This document shows positions 1 through 7,868 of a DNA stretch of 64,000 nucleotides, piece after piece. Source of the DNA: Fen-183 sp036504335 (lineage in GTDB: Bacteria > Acidobacteriota > Thermoanaerobaculia > UBA5066); NCBI GenBank assembly GCA_036504335.1, contig DASXVJ010000031.1, forward strand, positions 1-64,000. The letters are read 5' to 3'. Each line of letters opens with the position of its first letter. The first letter of the stretch is position 1. The notes under the pieces are model-generated. The model was given only the letters and a program-made list of their open reading frames with translations, had not been told where the DNA came from and made no database searches. The position numbers and the translations under genes were made by a program.

Positions 1-141
1 ATTTCATTCGGGCTGTCCTCCCTTACTTTGGGGCACCTCCTCGGAGGTTGACCCCGCTCATCTGTTGTGGCCCGATTTTTCGGTGACCACGAAAGCGAGG
101 ACAGCCCTTTTTTCGTCTTCATTGAAACGATATCGTTAGGC
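1..141 (+). other. Integron attC recombination site, left end cut by the window
   Basis: The R' core GTTAGGC (135-141) follows GATATC (129-134), the same hexamer that precedes the R' boxes of the two attC sites downstream. Inverted arms GGGCTGTCCTC (10-20) and GAGGACAGCCC (97-107) form the variable stem. TTTCAT (2-7) can pair with CATTGAAA (120-127) with one unpaired base, as L''/L' boxes do. The R'' box would lie just left of the window. The first cassette starts at 136. Confidence 0.6.
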
Positions 142-158
142 CTCAGACGAGAACGACG

Positions 159-836
159 TTGCGACGCGCACACGTGGCCACGGGGCTTCTTTCACTGGCG
201 CTCAGCGGCTGCGCGTCGGCGCCGCATGAATGCGCACCAGATCTCTCGCGCAACGGATTCGTCCAGGAGCTTGTCTACCCTCAGGGCACACCAAGGACGT
301 TGCGGTTCGACGACTACACGCCCGGCAGCTATCACGTGCGCAAGGCAGATCTACTCGACGGAATACGCGAGCGTCGCAGCACGACAAACCCCGAGATTCA
401 GGGTGTCATCATCGCCGGTCCCCACGGGCCGCTCTGGGAGTACAACGTCGTCCTCTTCACGCGGGTGGGGGCAGAAATCGGCGTTCACTGGGTCTCAATG
501 CCTCACGCACGAATCACATGGAAGGCCGCGGGCCGCATATCTACGGCCTCCTTTGAAGAGTTGGCGGCGCGCCTTTCTGCTCGGCCGGACATTCGCAGCG
601 AGGCCCCGGTGCCCGCACCCGGCGCACCGGGCAAGGACGTCGAATTTTCGTACGGCCTCCTTGCAGCGTTCTGGTCGCCATCGGAACGGGTTCTTTGTTC
701 GACCTGGTCGTGGTACGAGGCTGGTGGGGGTCAACAGGTCGTCGGAGCGGCCCTCCAAGAACTACAAGACCCTCTGCAAACAACGTATTCCGCCGAGCTT
801 CCCAATGACGAGAAAAGCTACGTGTGTCCCCCCTGA
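159..836 (+). CDS. Cassette-borne lipoprotein of unknown function
   Basis: This 225-residue protein starts with TTG and opens with a lipoprotein signal ending in the lipobox LSGC (Cys about residue 18), so it is probably exported and lipid-anchored. I recognise no catalytic domain in the mature part. It begins 23 bases after the R' box of one attC and ends 2 bases before the R'' box of the next, the geometry of a single-gene integron cassette. Its codon use is less GC-extreme than the rest of the window, which fits acquisition. The TTG start was chosen because it gives the intact signal peptide; an overlapping frame on the same strand lacks one. Confidence 0.7.
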   Translation: MRRAHVATGLLSLALSGCASAPHECAPDLSRNGFVQELVYPQGTPRTLRFDDYTPGSYHVRKADLLDGIRERRSTTNPEIQGVIIAGPHGPLWEYNVVLFTRVGAEIGVHWVSMPHARITWKAAGRISTASFEELAARLSARPDIRSEAPVPAPGAPGKDVEFSYGLLAAFWSPSERVLCSTWSWYEAGGGQQVVGAALQELQDPLQTTYSAELPNDEKSYVCPP

Positions 837-837
837 G

Positions 838-918
838 GCCTAACACCTCATTGCAGCGGACTCGGCGTCAGTCGCTGGCGCTCCTTCCTTCTCGCCGCTG
901 AACTCGATATCGTCACGC
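838..918 (+). other. Integron attC site 1
   Basis: R'' GCCTAAC (838-844), L'' CAGCGG (854-859), L' CCGCTG (895-900), GATATC (906-911), R' GTCACGC (912-918, two mismatches to GTTAGGC). R'' is the exact reverse complement of the GTTAGGC that opens this cassette at 135-141, as expected for a cassette integrated from a circle. The core is shared almost base for base with the site at 1936-2014. Confidence 0.8.
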
Positions 919-937
919 GTCCAAACGGAGGCACAAG

Positions 938-1597
938 ATGACGCGAGTTCGCGTAGCGAGCTTCACGATCTCGCTCGACGGATACGGAGCGGGCCCGAAT
1001 CAAGACCTCAAGAATCCGCTCGGCGTTGGCGGGACGGATCTGCACCAGTGGTTATTTCCGACACGCACGCTCCAGCGGACCTTGTTCGGGAAGGACGGCG
1101 GCACGGCCGGGGTTGACGATGACTTCGCCGCCCGCGGCTTTGAGAATGTCGGGGCCTGGATTCTCGGGAGGAACATGTTCAGCCCCCTTCGCGGGCCCTG
1201 GCCGGACATGAACTGGAAAGGCTGGTGGGGAGACAACCCGCCGTATCACGTTCCGGTCTTCATCTTGACGCATCACGCGCGTCCACCCATCGAGATGGAA
1301 GGCGGCACGACGTTCCATTTCGTCACGGACGGCATTCGGGACGCGCTTGAAAGGGCTCGCGAGGCGGCCGGCGGAATGGACGTGCGCATCGGCGGTGGGC
1401 CGAACACCATCCAGCAGTATCTGCGCGAGAGCCTCATCGATGAACTGCACATCGCGATCGCACCCGTCCTGCTCGGCCGAGGAGAGCGGCTGTTCGAAGG
1501 GGTTGACTTGCGGGCCCTGGGATACGAGTGCGTCGAATTCGTAGCCTCGGAGAAGGCCACGCACGTCGTCCTGCGGCGCCAGCGGCGCGCGGCCTGA
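938..1597 (+). CDS. RibD C-terminal/dihydrofolate reductase-family protein
   Basis: The 219-residue product has the DHFR-like RibD_C fold signatures: an N-terminal strand with SLDGYGAGP, the segment AWILGRNMFSP, and a C-terminal block IGGGPNTIQQYLRESLIDEL where RibD_C proteins bind NADPH and ligand. Members reduce pteridine or pyrimidine substrates, but the substrate here is unknown. It is the first gene of the second integron cassette (attC at 838-918 before, 1936-2014 after) and is followed after 16 bases by a broken SRPBCC gene. DHFR-fold genes are known integron cargo. Start ATG 938 gives the usual N-terminus. Confidence 0.85.
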   Translation: MTRVRVASFTISLDGYGAGPNQDLKNPLGVGGTDLHQWLFPTRTLQRTLFGKDGGTAGVDDDFAARGFENVGAWILGRNMFSPLRGPWPDMNWKGWWGDNPPYHVPVFILTHHARPPIEMEGGTTFHFVTDGIRDALERAREAAGGMDVRIGGGPNTIQQYLRESLIDELHIAIAPVLLGRGERLFEGVDLRALGYECVEFVASEKATHVVLRRQRRAA

Positions 1598-1613
1598 AGG
1601 ATCCTTTCGCTTC

Positions 1614-1941
1614 ATGTCCGCATTTCGCCACTCCCGAGACCTGCCGGCGCCCCCGGCGTCTGTCTTCGCGGCCGTCCAGGACCCCACACGCCTGGCGCGT
1701 TGGTGGGGCCCGAATGGCTTTCCCCGGGGCGCTTGTTCGGATCAAGCACGTCAACCTTCCCCGCTACGAGCTGTCCATCTCCCTGACGCCCTGCCCCACG
1801 GGCACCTCCGTCTCCTGGAGTCAGGTCTTCGAGAACCGCGATTTCGCGGCACACGCAAGGAGCTTTCTCGAGGCCGCCAATGAGCAGAACCTCGATCATT
1901 TGGAGCGCGAGGTGGCGAGCGCGCTGCCGGCAGGCGCCTGA
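1614..1941 (+). pseudogene. Decayed SRPBCC/AHSA1-family gene
   Basis: The N-terminal part in one frame reads like AHSA1-type SRPBCC proteins (VFAAVQDPTRLARWWGPNGF). From about 1715 the family pattern continues only in another frame (PRYELSISLTP, VSWSQVFENRDFA, ANEQNLDHLEREVA). About 45 codons of the normal middle segment are missing at the junction near 1720-1740. An internal deletion with frameshift therefore inactivated it. It lies in the same cassette as the RibD_C gene and ends against the R'' box of the next attC. Confidence 0.75.
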
Positions 1942-2014
1942 CCGCGCATTGCAGCGGACCGGCGTCGGTCGCTGCGCTCCTTCCTCTTCGCCGCTGAACT
2001 CGATATCGTTAGCT
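1936..2014 (+). other. Integron attC site 2 (last recognisable)
   Basis: R'' GCCTGAC (1936-1942), L'' CAGCGG (1952-1957), L' CCGCTG (1991-1996), GATATC (2002-2007), R' GTTAGCT (2008-2014). R'' differs by one base from the reverse complement of GTCACGC that opens this cassette at 912. No further R''/L''/L'/R' set was found to the right, so this looks like the distal end of the visible array. Confidence 0.8.
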
Positions 2015-2056
2015 GGCCCATTCAGGTCGACCACCATTGCCCGCACTGGGGGTCCC

Positions 2057-2389
2057 ATGGCTGATATCAATGACGTGTTTGCGGACAATCGCGCCGCCGT
2101 CCTCGGCCCCGGGCTGCCGGCGGGCGCCCCCGAATCCCGGGCCGCGGGCTTCGTGTCGGCGCGGAACAACGAGCCCGAGGCGCTCACGCACCGGGTCCGG
2201 AACGTCGGGACCACCCTGTTCGACGTCATCGACGTACAGATCCTGAAGCGGCCGGGGGGGCCCGCGGCGCCCCCGATCTCGGCGCCCATCAAGGCCGGCG
2301 ACGTCCATTGGGTCGAGGCGGCCGTCACGCACACGTTCGTCCACGATGGCAGGGAGAGCGGCGTGCTCGCCGAATTCGAGCTGAAGTGA
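2057..2389 (+). CDS. Small cupin-like protein
   Basis: This 110-residue protein has a pattern typical of small single-domain cupins: THRVRNVGTTLFDVIDVQIL, then AGDVHWVEAAVTHTF and a terminal LAEFELK. It could bind a small ligand or metal, but the usual two-His-Glu metal set is incomplete (one clear His in the second motif), so an enzymatic role is doubtful. It starts 43 bases after attC 2 and may belong to a third cassette whose own attC is lost or too diverged to see. ATG 2057 is the first start compatible with the domain. Confidence 0.55.
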   Translation: MADINDVFADNRAAVLGPGLPAGAPESRAAGFVSARNNEPEALTHRVRNVGTTLFDVIDVQILKRPGGPAAPPISAPIKAGDVHWVEAAVTHTFVHDGRESGVLAEFELK

Positions 2390-2397
2390 GGAAGCTG

Positions 2398-2736
2398 ATG
2401 CCCGCTTCGAAGACGTCCCTCCGGTTCCCGCCCCCCGCCGCCCTGCGCACGCGGACGGTGAAGCTGCTCGCGAAGATCGACGCCGATGCGGACCCCACGC
2501 CGCACACGGACGACCTGTGCACCCTGGTGATCGATCTGACCCAGTCCGGGATGGACTATTACTTCCTCAAGGCCGTCGTCGACGCGAAGCTGGGCTTCGT
2601 CGCGCGGCAGACGGCGGGCCTGGGCATCGCCGGCGCCATGCGGGTGGTGGCGCCCATCGTCCGGTCCGTCCTCGGCGGCGCCGACGCCGCGCAGCTGAAG
2701 GCCGTGTCCAGGCACATACACGGCCTGATGGCGTGA
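2398..2736 (+). CDS. Hypothetical protein, 112 aa
   Basis: I do not recognise this family. The protein is mostly helical, with a hydrophobic C-terminal half (QTAGLGIAGAMRVVAPIVRS) that could pack or lie on a membrane. It begins 8 bases after the cupin-like gene, so the two are probably co-transcribed. The ATG after GAGGAAGC (an AGGA-type ribosome-binding site) was taken as the start; an upstream in-frame extension runs through the cupin-like gene and was rejected. Confidence 0.5.
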   Translation: MPASKTSLRFPPPAALRTRTVKLLAKIDADADPTPHTDDLCTLVIDLTQSGMDYYFLKAVVDAKLGFVARQTAGLGIAGAMRVVAPIVRSVLGGADAAQLKAVSRHIHGLMA

Positions 2737-2752
2737 CGGCCGCCGGGTTCGC

Positions 2753-2758
2753 TAGAGT
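2753..2758 (+). promoter_or_regulatory. -10 box TAGAGT directly before the DinB gene
   Basis: TAGAGT ends 6 bases before the GTG at 2765, so transcription should begin at or next to the start codon (leaderless mRNA, inference). No good -35 was found. Confidence 0.35.
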
Positions 2759-2764
2759 CCGTCC

Positions 2765-3292
2765 GTGACCGAATCCCGGCGCCTCCTCAGGCACTTCCTC
2801 GCGGCCCTCGCCTATCGGACGCAGAAGGCGGTCCGGGGCGCGCCCTCGGGCTTCGGGGCTTTCCGCGCGGGCGTGAACGTCCGAACGCCGCACGATCTCG
2901 TCTGGCACATGACGGGAGTCGTCGGCTACGCGCGGACGATGCTCCACGGGGGCGATTTCGCGCCGCCGCGGCTCGCGACGTTCGAGGACGAGGTCGCCCG
3001 CTTCCACGCGACGCTCGAGGCGTTGCGCGACGATTTCTCGGATCCCCTGCTCGCCGCCCGGATTTCCGACGAGCAGTTCCTGCAGGGGCCGCTCGCGGAC
3101 GCGATGACGCACGCCGGCCAGCTCGCGATGCTCCGGCGCCTCGCGGGCGAGCCCGTCCCGTCCGAGAACTTCATCTTCGCGAAGGTGTCCGCCGACAACG
3201 TCGGCCCCGACCAGCCCGAGCCGGCCGCGCCCGACGCGTGGTGGCGGGCGGACCAGCCGCCCCAGCCGCCAGGGCCGCCAAAGAAGGAGTAG
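2765..3292 (+). CDS. DinB-like four-helix protein
   Basis: The 175-residue product fits the DinB/YfiT-like metal-binding superfamily: an N-terminal helix, HDLVWHMTGVVGYARTML in the second helix and DAMTHAGQLAMLRRLAG in the last, supplying His ligands at the usual spacing. Such proteins are often thiol-dependent transferases or hydrolases, but the substrate is unknown. The tail is Pro-rich. The GTG start follows a -10-like TAGAGT by 6 bases. It is followed after 9 bases by the SdpI-like gene, suggesting a two-gene unit. Confidence 0.7.
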   Translation: MTESRRLLRHFLAALAYRTQKAVRGAPSGFGAFRAGVNVRTPHDLVWHMTGVVGYARTMLHGGDFAPPRLATFEDEVARFHATLEALRDDFSDPLLAARISDEQFLQGPLADAMTHAGQLAMLRRLAGEPVPSENFIFAKVSADNVGPDQPEPAAPDAWWRADQPPQPPGPPKKE

Positions 3293-3301
3293 AGGAGTCG
3301 C

Positions 3302-3652
3302 ATGACCGTCTTCGAAAAGGGCTTTTTCACCATCCTCGGGGTCTCGGTCGTCCTGATCCTCGTGGCGATTCCGCTCGCGCTCGGGAAGGTGCCGCCCAAC
3401 GTCGTGTACGGATTCCGCACCCGGGCCACGCTCGCGGACGAGGAAGTCTGGTACGACGCCAATGCGTATTTCGGGCGCCGCCTGATCGTCGCGTCCCTCT
3501 GCGGCGTGCTCGCGGCGTGGGCGCTCTACGTCCTGAAGCCTTTCCCGCCGGACGTTTTCCTGCCCGTTTCCCTCGTCGTCCTCGCCGCGCCCACGCTCGT
3601 CGCGGCCGTCGCCACGTCGCGCTACGTCCGGACGCTCGGGCCGACCCGCTAG
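3302..3652 (+). CDS. SdpI-family membrane protein
   Basis: This 116-residue protein has three hydrophobic segments (about residues 8-28, 60-78, 84-102) and the SdpI family signature around GFRTRATLADEEVWYDAN between the first and second. In Bacillus SdpI confers immunity to the SdpC toxin, whereas most homologues are uncharacterised small membrane proteins. No toxin gene is nearby, so immunity is not supported here. It follows the DinB-like gene by 9 bases. Confidence 0.75.
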   Translation: MTVFEKGFFTILGVSVVLILVAIPLALGKVPPNVVYGFRTRATLADEEVWYDANAYFGRRLIVASLCGVLAAWALYVLKPFPPDVFLPVSLVVLAAPTLVAAVATSRYVRTLGPTR

Positions 3653-3702
3653 ACTCTCCATCCGGCCGCCTCGAGGCGGCGTAGAACACGCAAGGAGAAT
3701 TC

Positions 3703-4752
3703 ATGCCCGTCAACGTCCGCGCCTTTGGCGCGCCCGCCTCGAAGGCCCCGCTCGTCCCCCTCACGATCGAGCGCCGCGATCCCGGCGCCACCGACGTCGA
3801 GATCGAGATCCTGTTCTGCGGCGTCTGCCACTCGGACATCCACCAGGTGCGCGACGAGTGGTGGCCGGGCATCTACCCCATGGTCCCGGGCCACGAGATC
3901 GTCGGGCGCGTGGCGCGGACCGGCGCGGGCGTCACGAAGTTCAAGGCCGGGGACATGGCCGGCGTGGGCTGCTTCGTCGACTCGTGCCTCGCGTGCGACC
4001 CCTGCAAGCGCGGCCTCGAGCAGTTCTGCCTCGAGGGCGCGGCATTCACGTACAACGGCACGGAGATGGACCGCAAGACGCCGACCCACGGCGGCTACTC
4101 GCAGCGGGTCGTCGTGAAGGAGCGTTTCGCCGTGAAGGTGCCCGCCGGGCTCGAACTCGCCGCCGCGGCGCCCCTCCTCTGCGCCGGGATCACGACGTTC
4201 TCTCCGCTCCGCCAGTGGAAGTGCAAGCCGGGCGACCGCGTCGGCGTCGTGGGCCTCGGCGGCCTCGGCCACATGGCCGTCAAGCTCGCCGCCGCCATGG
4301 GCGCCGAGGTCACGATGCTGAGCACGTCGCGGTCGAAGGAGGCCGACGCGAAACGCCTCGGCGCGCTCGCGTTCGAGCTCACGAGCGACGAGAAGACGTT
4401 CAAGAAGCTGGCCGGGCGCTTCGACCTCGTCATCGACACGATCTCCGTGGACCACGACCTGAACGCCTACCTCGGGATGCTCCGGACCGAGGGCGCGATG
4501 GTCCTCGTCGGCGTCCCGCCCGTGCCCGCCAGCTTCAAGGCCATGTCCGTCATCCTGGGCAACAAGAAGCTGGCCGGCTCCATGATCGGCGGCATCGCCG
4601 AGACGCAGGAGATGCTGGACTTCTGCGCCGCGAAGAAGATCACCGCCGACGTGGAAGTCATCCCCGCCGGAAAGATCAACGAGGCTTACGACCGGATGCT
4701 GAAGAGCGACGTGCGTTACCGCTTCGTGATCGACGCGGCGAGCCTCGCCTAA
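3703..4752 (+). CDS. Zinc-dependent NAD(P) alcohol dehydrogenase (YahK/CAD type)
   Basis: A 349-residue medium-chain dehydrogenase. Catalytic zinc ligands are Cys42-His43 in GVCHSD and His64-Glu65 in PGHE. The structural zinc set is Cys96, Cys99, Cys102 and Cys110. The Rossmann motif is GLGGLGHMA. The overall pattern is that of NADPH-dependent broad-range aldehyde reductases of the YahK/cinnamyl-alcohol class. An AAGGAGA ribosome-binding site precedes ATG 3703. It converges on the malonyl-CoA decarboxylase gene with a 4-base overlap and no terminator between them. Confidence 0.92.
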   Translation: MPVNVRAFGAPASKAPLVPLTIERRDPGATDVEIEILFCGVCHSDIHQVRDEWWPGIYPMVPGHEIVGRVARTGAGVTKFKAGDMAGVGCFVDSCLACDPCKRGLEQFCLEGAAFTYNGTEMDRKTPTHGGYSQRVVVKERFAVKVPAGLELAAAAPLLCAGITTFSPLRQWKCKPGDRVGVVGLGGLGHMAVKLAAAMGAEVTMLSTSRSKEADAKRLGALAFELTSDEKTFKKLAGRFDLVIDTISVDHDLNAYLGMLRTEGAMVLVGVPPVPASFKAMSVILGNKKLAGSMIGGIAETQEMLDFCAAKKITADVEVIPAGKINEAYDRMLKSDVRYRFVIDAASLA

Positions 4753-5960
4753 CGGGGGCGCCGCAGAAGCCGCCTGACCGCGCGGGACGCGACGCGCTCC
4801 CCCCGGTTTTCGAAGAGCTCGTGGTTGCGCTCGGCACGGGAGAGGTCGTAGAGGTAGTTCGCCATGAAACCGGCGGCCGTCTCGAGGCCGTGGGGAGACG
4901 GGTCGCCCATCCAGTTGATCCGTTCGAGCCGGGCGCCGTTCCCGAGGTGGAAGCGGGCGACCGGATCGGCCGGACGGCCCGAGGCATCCTCCGCGATCAG
5001 GAGGTATTCCGCGACGGCCGCCGTCAGGGCGCCCCGCGACATGCGTTCGCGCCCGGCGCCGAGCCACGCGGAGAAGCCCGGCATCGGAGACAGCGTCACG
5101 AACGTCTTGAGTGAGGGGACGTCGGCCTTCAGCTCCTCGGCGACGCGCTTGAGCAGGAAGTGCCCGAAGGAGATTCCCTTCAGGCCCGCCTGGCAGTTCG
5201 AGGTCGAGTAGAAAACGGCGGTTGTCGCGCGGCGCAGCGGGAGCGGGCGCCGCCCTTCCGCGAGCAGCGGCGCGATGGCCGCAGGGATCTCGTCGGCCAG
5301 GGCGACCTCGACGAAGATCAGGGGCTCGTCCTCGAGGGCGGGGTGAAAGAAGGCGAAGCACCGCCGGTCGGGAGGATCGAGCCGGCGCCGCAGGTCGTCC
5401 CAGCTCGTGATGGCGTGGACGGCCTCGTACCGGATGATCTTCTCCAGGATCTGCGCGGGCGTCGACCAGTCGATGCGTCGGAGGACGAGGAAACCGGGGT
5501 TGAACCACGACGAGAACAGGTGGACGAAGTCCTCGTCGACGACGCCGAGCTCCGGCGCGCGGTCGAGCCCGCGAAGGACGTCCTCGCGCATCCGCACGAG
5601 GTCCCGCGTCCCGCCGGGCGCGCGATTCAGCCGGCGAAAGAGCTCCTGGCGGCGGGCCTCCGCGGCCGTGTGCAGGACGAGGGCGGTTCTCGCCCCCGGG
5701 CGCGACCGATAGGCGGTGATGGCCTTCTCGAGGCGAACCGGATCGGCGCCGAAGTCCGACGCGAGCATTCGCAGAAATCCGAGCCGGCCCTCCTGCGGGA
5801 GCGCCGCGTAGCCGTCGAAGAGCTGCCGGGCGAGAACGGCGCCCGAGACCTGGCCGCGCCCCGAGAGAAGCGCCTCGGCGAGCACCGCAAGGCTGGCGCT
5901 CCCGCCGGTCCCGTCGCGGCCGAGCAGTCCGAAGAGCCCGTTGAGGAGCCCACGCTTCAT
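4749..5960 (-). CDS. Malonyl-CoA decarboxylase
   Basis: This 403-residue protein matches the MCD family: N-terminal helical domain, then the GNAT-like catalytic domain with FYSTSNCQAGLKGISFGHFL and the C-terminal block NGARLERINWMGDPSPHG carrying the catalytic His; a Ser occurs in FYSTSNCQ. It converts malonyl-CoA to acetyl-CoA and CO2. It is slightly shorter than most members, with no organellar targeting sequence. It is divergently transcribed from the importer/malonyl-CoA synthetase operon across a 55-base gap, and the neighbours together support a role in malonate catabolism (inference). Confidence 0.88.
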   Translation of the reverse strand: MKRGLLNGLFGLLGRDGTGGSASLAVLAEALLSGRGQVSGAVLARQLFDGYAALPQEGRLGFLRMLASDFGADPVRLEKAITAYRSRPGARTALVLHTAAEARRQELFRRLNRAPGGTRDLVRMREDVLRGLDRAPELGVVDEDFVHLFSSWFNPGFLVLRRIDWSTPAQILEKIIRYEAVHAITSWDDLRRRLDPPDRRCFAFFHPALEDEPLIFVEVALADEIPAAIAPLLAEGRRPLPLRRATTAVFYSTSNCQAGLKGISFGHFLLKRVAEELKADVPSLKTFVTLSPMPGFSAWLGAGRERMSRGALTAAVAEYLLIAEDASGRPADPVARFHLGNGARLERINWMGDPSPHGLETAAGFMANYLYDLSRAERNHELFENRGERVASRAVRRLLRRPR

Positions 5961-5977
5961 TTCCGTTCCCCGGAAGG

Positions 5978-6006
5978 TTACGCCACTTGCCGGAGCCTGC
6001 TAGGCT
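5978..6006 (+). promoter_or_regulatory. Promoter of the liv-matB operon
   Basis: TTACGC (5978-5983), 17-base spacer, TAGGCT (6001-6006), then 9 bases to the TTG start at 6016: a plausible sigma-70-type promoter with almost no leader. Confidence 0.45.
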
Positions 6007-6015
6007 CGGGACCTC

Positions 6016-6915
6016 TTGCAGGACATTGCCGGGGTCCTCGTCAACACCGTGATCTCCGCGGCGCTGTACGCGACGATGGCGTACGGCCTCGCGGTGATCT
6101 ACGGGGTGATGCGCATCATCAACCTCGCGCATGCGGGCCTGATGATGCTCGGAGCGTATGCGACCCTCGCGCTCTTTACGCGCTTCGGCCTCGACCCGTT
6201 CCTCTCGCTTCTCGTCGTCGGGCCCCTCTTCTTCCTGATCGGCGTCGTCCTCTACCGGCTCGTCGTGCGCCGGCTCCCGCGTTCGGGGGCGACGCCGTCG
6301 ATGGAGTCGCTCCTCCTCCTCTTCGGGGTGTGGCTCGTCCTCCAGAACCTCGCGTACGTGATCTGGACGGGCGACACGCAGTCCATCCTGACGTCCTACA
6401 CGATGAAGTCCATTCCGGTCTTTGGTGTGCGCGTCGGAGTGCCTTCGCTCTTCGTCTTCGCGGGCAGCGTCCTGTCTCTCGTCTTCCTGAACGTCGTCCT
6501 CAAGGCGACGTACCTCGGCAAGGCCATCCGCGCCGTGACGCAGAACCGCGACGCGGCCCTCCTCGCGGGCGTCGACGCCGACCGCATTTCGGCGATGGCG
6601 TTCGGCCTCGGGACGGCGTTCGCGGGCGTGGCGGGCGGGATGCTCTCGTCCCTCTACGCGTTCACGCCCGATTTCGGCCGGAGCTTCCTCCTCAAGGCGT
6701 TCTGCATCATCGTCCTCGGCGGGATGGAGAGCGTCACGGGCGTCGCGGCCGGCGCGCTCGTCCTCGCGTTCCTCGAGAACGCGCTCGGCTCCTGGACGAC
6801 GCTGCCGACCTCGCTGCAGGACGCCGCGAGCTTCACGCTCCTCTTCGTCACGCTCGTCGCCTTCCCGCAGGGCCTGCCGGGTCTCGCGGCGCGCGTGAGG
6901 ACGGCGTTCAAGTGA
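6016..6915 (+). CDS. livH: Branched-chain amino acid-type ABC importer permease (LivH)
   Basis: This 299-residue hydrophobic protein has about eight membrane segments and LivH hallmarks: YGVMRIINLAHAGLMMLGAY near residue 30 and LAGVDADRISAMAFGLGTAFAG in the EAA-like loop. It is an inner-membrane permease half. TTG start 6016 sits 9 bases after the -10 box. It is first in livH-livM-livG-livF-matB, with no substrate-binding protein gene in the cluster. Family members transport branched-chain amino acids, amides, urea or short carboxylates; malonate is inferred only from the neighbours. Confidence 0.9.
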   Translation: MQDIAGVLVNTVISAALYATMAYGLAVIYGVMRIINLAHAGLMMLGAYATLALFTRFGLDPFLSLLVVGPLFFLIGVVLYRLVVRRLPRSGATPSMESLLLLFGVWLVLQNLAYVIWTGDTQSILTSYTMKSIPVFGVRVGVPSLFVFAGSVLSLVFLNVVLKATYLGKAIRAVTQNRDAALLAGVDADRISAMAFGLGTAFAGVAGGMLSSLYAFTPDFGRSFLLKAFCIIVLGGMESVTGVAAGALVLAFLENALGSWTTLPTSLQDAASFTLLFVTLVAFPQGLPGLAARVRTAFK

Positions 6916-7868
6916 AGCGGCTGCCGCTCGCCGCTGGCGCCGCCCTCGCGGCCTGGACGCTGGCGGCGCCGCTCTTCCTCGAGCGCGGCACGCTGAACGA
7001 CGTCTGGAACCTCGCGTTCGCCGTCATCCTCGCCTCGGCCTGGAACATCCTCGGCGGCTTCGCGGGCCAGGTCTCGCTCGGTTACTCGGCGTTCCTCGGA
7101 ATCGGCGCCTACACGACCGTCCTCCTGTCGCTGAAGGGGATCAACCCGTTCTGGACGCTTCCGCTCGGCGCCGTCCTCGCGGCGCTGTTCTCGGTCGTGA
7201 TCGGCCTGCCCGCGTTTCGCCTGCGCGGCCCGTACTTCACCATCGCGACGATCGGCGTCGGGGAGGCCGTCCGCGTCGTCGCGTCGAGCGTCTCCTTCAC
7301 GGGCGGCTCGAGCGGCCTCAGGATGCCCGCGGGCTCCTTCGACTTCACGCTCAACTACGAGGCCATGGCCGCGCTCGCGATCGTCACGGTCGGCACCGCG
7401 GCGCTCGTGAGGAGAAGCGCGTTCGGCCACGCGCTCGCGGCGATCAAGCAGGACATCGACGCCGCCGAGTCGCTCGGAGTCGACTCCACGCGCTTCAAGC
7501 TCGGCGCACACGCCCTGTCGGCCGCGCTCGTCGCCCTCGCGGGGTCGCTCTACGCGATCAACTTCCAGTACATCGCGCCCGGCTCCGTCTTCGACTTCCG
7601 GCTGAGCCTCGCCATCGTCCTCGCGCCCATCGTGGGCGGCGTCGGGACCGTGGCGGGGCCCGTCCTCGGCGCGATCGTGTTCTCGACGCTCCAGATCAAG
7701 CTGCTCTCCGTCCCCGCGCTCCGCGACTCGTACCTCTTCATCTACGGAGGCCTCCTCATCCTCGTGATGCTCTACGAGCCGAAGGGCCTCGTCGGCCTCG
7801 CGCGCCGCCTCGTCGCGCGCGCGCGCCGGACGCCGGCTCCCCCGCCGGAGGCCGCGCGTGCCGCCTGA
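6912..7868 (+). CDS. livM: ABC importer permease (LivM)
   Basis: The 318-residue permease has LivM motifs SAWNILGGFAGQVSLGYSAF, LRGPYFTIATIGVGEAVR and AIKQDIDAAESLGVDSTRFK. It has about nine membrane helices and partners LivH in the inner membrane. GTG 6912 overlaps the livH stop in GTGA, indicating translational coupling; the in-frame region further upstream runs through livH and was excluded. The C-terminal tail is basic and Ala/Pro-rich. Confidence 0.9.
   Translation: MKRLPLAAGAALAAWTLAAPLFLERGTLNDVWNLAFAVILASAWNILGGFAGQVSLGYSAFLGIGAYTTVLLSLKGINPFWTLPLGAVLAALFSVVIGLPAFRLRGPYFTIATIGVGEAVRVVASSVSFTGGSSGLRMPAGSFDFTLNYEAMAALAIVTVGTAALVRRSAFGHALAAIKQDIDAAESLGVDSTRFKLGAHALSAALVALAGSLYAINFQYIAPGSVFDFRLSLAIVLAPIVGGVGTVAGPVLGAIVFSTLQIKLLSVPALRDSYLFIYGGLLILVMLYEPKGLVGLARRLVARARRTPAPPPEAARAA

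Noticed and set aside
10..107. Inverted arms GGGCTGTCCTC/GAGGACAGCCC as a transcription terminator
   Set aside because: The loop is far too long (76 bases). The R' box and GATATC right after it make it the stem of an attC site.
3302..3652. SdpI-like gene as part of a toxin-immunity system
   Set aside because: No SdpC-like toxin or SdpAB processing genes are nearby. The family is broad and mostly unrelated to immunity.
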